From Neobacillus sp. DY30 (GTDB lineage: Bacteria > Bacillota > Bacilli > Bacillales > Cytobacillaceae), in NCBI RefSeq assembly GCF_030123065.1, contig NZ_CP126093.1:2484001-2548000 (forward strand): 64,000 nt of DNA. The letters run 5' to 3'. How positions within the stretch are numbered: position 1 is the stretch's first letter; every line of letters begins with the position of its first letter. Below, piece after piece: positions 61,585-64,000 of this stretch. A model generated the notes under the pieces. The model did not search any database and was not told the DNA's origin. It was given only the letters and a program-made list of their open reading frames with translations. The position numbers and the translations under genes are program-made.

Positions 61585-61610
61585 TACGGGAGCCTGACGA
61601 AAAAGTTTCA
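61585..61610 (-). promoter_or_regulatory. ECF-type promoter of the TerD fusion gene
   Basis: On the minus strand TGAAAC (61605-61610), 16 bases, CGTA (61585-61588), matching the B. subtilis SigW-type consensus. It lies about 100 bases upstream of the start. Confidence 0.65.
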
Positions 61611-61622
61611 AAAATGTATATA
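61594..61622 (+). promoter_or_regulatory. possible sigma-A promoter of the sigma factor gene
   Basis: CTGACG, 17 bases, TATATA (61617-61622). It overlaps the divergent ECF-type promoter, so the two may exclude each other. Confidence 0.45.
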
Positions 61623-61710
61623 GTAGAAGATAAGAAAAGTTTTTCTGGCCGTATCTTTTTATTCCGTTGAAACGTTTAAATTGTAGAGAGTGTTAAGGGA
61701 GTTGAAAATA

Positions 61711-62415
61711 ATGTCTAACAAACTTAGCCTGTACACCTTAGAGGCTGTACAGCATGATGAAGGGTCTGAGGAATCCGATTGGAATGAATATTATATTAAA
61801 CTAAAGAAGTATTGTCATTTTCTTACCCAGAGTAAATGGGATGGGGACGATTTAGCGCAAGAGGCTCTGGTAAAGGCTATATCCTATTACAGCCAAGAGA
61901 GCATCACTCCCGCGTTATTAAATAAAATAGCCCACAATCAATGGATGGACACACTCCGTAAAAGAAAAAATGAACAATTCAGTAAGGAACAAATGCTTGA
62001 GGAGAACTATTCATCAGTGGGGGATGCTATTACTTTAGTGGATTTGTTACTTGACACCTTTACTCCACGGCAGGCAATCATTTTTCTTTTAAAAGAAGCG
62101 TTTCAATATCAATCGAAGGAGATCGCCGAAATATTAAATACGACAGATATGGCAGTAAAGGCGAGCCTTAATAGAGCAAAGAAACGTATCGAAAATAAAC
62201 GGGAACCTTTTACTCCAGATTCATTTTGGGAAGAAGAGGAACGAGAACAGCTCTGGGACCTTTTTCATGATTCACTCGTTAATCAAGACCCAACAGTTCT
62301 AATTAAAGCTATACCATCCATTCAAAGTATGCTGGTTGTTCCTAAGGCAGTTTCCAGAAATACAATCCCATCCAAAGCTTCAGCTCCTTTAAGCACTCTC
62401 TGTATGGCTGCATAG
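61711..62415 (+). CDS. ECF-type RNA polymerase sigma factor
   Basis: 234 residues from ATG 61711 behind AAGGGAG; the open frame begins 21 bases upstream. Region 2 is seen as [17 protein letters not shown] and [11 protein letters not shown], region 4 as [19 protein letters not shown] followed by RAKKRI. A C-terminal extension of about 60 residues is unlike simple ECF factors. No anti-sigma gene is adjacent. It is followed after 31 bases by clpP, and is divergent to the TerD fusion. Confidence 0.8.
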   Translation: MSNKLSLYTLEAVQHDEGSEESDWNEYYIKLKKYCHFLTQSKWDGDDLAQEALVKAISYYSQESITPALLNKIAHNQWMDTLRKRKNEQFSKEQMLEENYSSVGDAITLVDLLLDTFTPRQAIIFLLKEAFQYQSKEIAEILNTTDMAVKASLNRAKKRIENKREPFTPDSFWEEEEREQLWDLFHDSLVNQDPTVLIKAIPSIQSMLVVPKAVSRNTIPSKASAPLSTLCMAA

Positions 62416-62446
62416 CCCATTACATGCTTTTAAGGAGGATTTAGAA

Positions 62447-63031
62447 ATGAGTACAATTCCATATGTTATTGAACAGTCAAACCGTGGTGAACGATCTTAT
62501 GATATCTATTCCCGGCTATTAAAGGACCGTATTATTATAATTGGTGAAGAAATTAATGACCATACTGCGAATAGCGTTGTAGCGCAATTATTATTTTTAG
62601 CAGCCGACGCACCTGATAAAGAAATCTCTCTCTATATTAATAGTCCAGGCGGATCGACTTCAGCAGGTTTTGCCATCTTTGATACGATGCAATATATTAA
62701 GCCCGAGGTAAGAACAATTTGTACGGGAATGGCCGCTTCGTTTGGAGCCATGTTACTGTTGGCTGGAACGAAAGGAAAACGATATGCATTGCCAAATAGT
62801 GAAATCATGATTCATCAGCCGCTCGGAGGTGTAAGGGGGCAGGCGACAGAAATTGAAATCTCTGCAAAACGTATCTTAAAATTACGGGAACATATCAATC
62901 AAATTATTGCCGAAAGAACAGGGCAAAGTGTCGAAAAAGTAGCGAAAGATACCGACCGCGACTACTTTATGAGTGCAGAAGAAGCCAAAGAATATGGAAT
63001 TATCGACGAGATTCTTTACCCTAAAGTATAA
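62447..63031 (+). CDS. clpP: ATP-dependent Clp protease proteolytic subunit, paralogue
   Basis: 194 residues with the complete triad Ser98 ([10 protein letters not shown]), His123 ([10 protein letters not shown]) and Asp172 (TDRDYF). It starts like Clp[21 protein letters not shown]. The active-site helix has SFGAML instead of the usual SMGAFL, which marks it as a second copy (ClpP2-like) rather than the main clpP, as in the B. cereus group. It is 31 bases after the sigma factor gene and probably in the same transcript. AAGGAGG precedes the ATG. Confidence 0.88.
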   Translation: MSTIPYVIEQSNRGERSYDIYSRLLKDRIIIIGEEINDHTANSVVAQLLFLAADAPDKEISLYINSPGGSTSAGFAIFDTMQYIKPEVRTICTGMAASFGAMLLLAGTKGKRYALPNSEIMIHQPLGGVRGQATEIEISAKRILKLREHINQIIAERTGQSVEKVAKDTDRDYFMSAEEAKEYGIIDEILYPKV

Positions 63032-63060
63032 ATCGGAAATGTATACCACAAAATAACAAG

Positions 63061-63092
63061 AAAAAGGTTAGCAAAAGTGCTGACCTTTTTTT
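63061..63092 (+). terminator. terminator of clpP
   Basis: AAAAAGGTTAGCA / TGCTGACCTTTTT with a four-base loop. Confidence 0.85.
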
Positions 63093-63093
63093 A

Positions 63094-63154
63094 TTGACAC
63101 GTTTAGCAACATGAAATATAGTTAAACAGGTGAATAGTTTAACAGTTTAACTAT
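63094..63154 (+). promoter_or_regulatory. marR promoter with three operator half-sites
   Basis: TTGACA (63094-63099), 17 bases, TATAGT (63117-63122). ATAGTTAAAC (63118-63127), ATAGTTTAAC (63134-63143) and GTTTAACTAT (63145-63154) follow; the first and last are perfect complements. The operator overlaps the -10, as expected for MarR autorepression. Confidence 0.65.
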
Positions 63155-63189
63155 TATTTATAAATCAGAAGTGAGGTGAGAAATGGACG

Positions 63190-63651
63190 ATGGATAAAAA
63201 AACCATACAGGAATTAATCGACCGCTATGTGTCCGTTTCTTTTGAAGTTAATAAAAAAGCAGAATCTTTAATTAAAAGTCAGATAGAAGAAGATTTGACA
63301 ATTGATCAACACTATATTATCGGTTACATCAAAAACACAAAAGAATGCACATCGTCTGAACTGGCAGAGGCCTTTGAGGTCAATAAAAGTGCGATTACCG
63401 CTATCATCAATCGATTAGCGGACAAAGGTCTAATTGAAAGAACACGTGATGAAAATGACCGAAGAGTTGTATATCTAACCTTAAGTGATAAAGGACAAGA
63501 GCTGATTCAAAAAACACAAGAAAAGGTACACCTGTTAGTCGAGTCATTAATCACCCAATTTGATGAAGCTGAAATTACTAATTTTATTAATACGTATGAA
63601 AAATTAGCCCAAATATTAACCAACATGAAAAAGGAAGAACTGGGGGAGTAA
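63190..63651 (+). CDS. MarR family transcriptional regulator
   Basis: 153 residues. Winged-helix core with SSELAEAFEVNKSAITAIIN as helix-turn-helix and ERTRDENDRRVVYLTL as the wing, the DxRxxxLxLT pattern. Usually a dimeric repressor released by a small aromatic or drug-like ligand. It precedes an MMPL transporter gene by three bases, so it probably controls that exporter and its own operon. GAGGTGAG lies ten bases before ATG 63190. Confidence 0.88.
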   Translation: MDKKTIQELIDRYVSVSFEVNKKAESLIKSQIEEDLTIDQHYIIGYIKNTKECTSSELAEAFEVNKSAITAIINRLADKGLIERTRDENDRRVVYLTLSDKGQELIQKTQEKVHLLVESLITQFDEAEITNFINTYEKLAQILTNMKKEELGE

Positions 63652-63654
63652 AAC

Positions 63655-64000
63655 GTGAGAGCGATTATTAAAGGAAAATGGTTTGTCCTTCTAGCATGGA
63701 TCGCCATCATAGCTGTTCTCTTTATGTCTGCACCAAATATGGAACAGCTTGTCCGGGAAAAAGGACAAATAAGCGTTCCGGAAGGCTATTCTTCCACCTT
63801 AGCAGAGGAAATTTTAAACGATGTCCAGTCTAGTGAAAACAGCGGAAATGAGTTACAAACAGCATTAGTCTTCCATAGTGACAAGAAGTTAACAGAAGAG
63901 GACTTTTCAAAGGCAGAAAAAGCGATTAAACAGCTTGAAAAGAATAAGAGTGAACTGGGCATAACCTCGATTTTAACTCATTTTAATCAAGAAGAATTGA
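63655..64000 (+). CDS. MMPL family transporter, 3' end outside window
   Basis: GTG 63655 behind GGGGGAG; 115 codons are visible and the frame is open at the window end. MRAIIKGKWFVLLAWIAIIA at the N-terminus is the first membrane helix of MMPL/YdfJ-type RND transporters, followed by the start of a periplasmic-like porter domain (Ser/Glu-rich, residues about 45-115). Family members export drugs or lipids. Coupled to the MarR regulator. Confidence 0.75.
   Translation, partial: MRAIIKGKWFVLLAWIAIIAVLFMSAPNMEQLVREKGQISVPEGYSSTLAEEILNDVQSSENSGNELQTALVFHSDKKLTEEDFSKAEKAIKQLEKNKSELGITSILTHFNQEEL

Noticed and set aside
61668..61693. TGAAAC upstream of the ECF sigma gene as an autoregulatory ECF promoter
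   Set aside because: No CGTA or CGTC at 16-17 bases, and the start point would fall on the ribosome site.

Overview
This is a low-GC Gram-positive chromosome segment, most likely from a Bacillaceae member close to Neobacillus, Mesobacillus or Bacillus. The support is AGGAGG-type ribosome sites almost everywhere, many TTG/GTG starts, short operons closed by U-tailed hairpins, and Bacillus-type genes (khtTU, yisU-like, ltaS, pepF, pxpBAC, asnA, sbcDC, csp, clpP, DUF3231 and manganese catalase genes). I see no rRNA, tRNA, CRISPR array, prophage or complete insertion sequence. The nearest thing to a mobile element is a small tyrosine-recombinase-like gene at 21532-22092.

Region 1 (1-4957) holds a truncated AraC regulator, the branched-chain amino acid carrier BrnQ, a short unknown gene, an unusual protein with two HTH-like repeats, a coiled coil and a J domain, and two overlapping Crp/Fnr-type regulators read leftwards.

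Region 2 (4958-18397) is the centrepiece. An aromatic-acid MFS transporter is followed by a compact operon that reads as tryptophan to kynurenine to anthranilate to 3-hydroxyanthranilate to meta-cleavage. It encodes a flavin monooxygenase, a mini FAD synthetase, a flavin reductase, 3-hydroxyanthranilate dioxygenase, ACMS decarboxylase, a RidA-type deaminase, a semialdehyde dehydrogenase, a hydratase and a decarboxylase, kynureninase, an amino acid permease and tryptophan 2,3-dioxygenase. Kynurenine formamidase, kynurenine 3-monooxygenase and the terminal aldolase/acetaldehyde dehydrogenase are not in the operon. An unassigned alpha/beta hydrolase just downstream is a formamidase candidate. The gap between the Crp/Fnr pair and the transporter has a consensus-matching cre site and a TGTTA-N6-TAACA palindrome placed like a class II activator site.

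Region 3 (18496-29367) is mixed: hydrolases, the KhtTU potassium/proton antiporter, the recombinase-like gene with a 13-bp inverted repeat over its promoter, a hydroxyacid dehydrogenase, an FbpA-like small protein behind a promoter-leader-terminator unit, an Eis-like acetyltransferase, two pseudogenes (PLP-enzyme C-terminus; frameshifted manganese catalase C-terminus), an intact manganese catalase, a DUF3231 gene and a LysE exporter.

Region 4 (29388-45534) has ltaS, pepF, a TVP38 membrane protein, an NhaC-type antiporter, the 5-oxoprolinase genes pxpBAC, a YitT protein, aspA and asnA (opposed aspartate-ammonia reactions), small proteins, a DinB protein and a soluble histidine kinase fused to RsbR-like and STAS domains.

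Region 5 (45535-64000) has a candidate structured RNA, a SulP transporter with an ArsR regulator, a B12-binding radical SAM protein, a cold-shock gene with a long leader, sbcDC followed by roughly 52-bp palindromic repeats, small membrane proteins, type II pantothenate kinase, an orphan selB, a TerD-zinc ribbon-TerB fusion with an ECF-type promoter, a divergent ECF sigma gene followed by a clpP paralogue, and a MarR regulator with the start of an MMPL transporter gene cut by the window edge.
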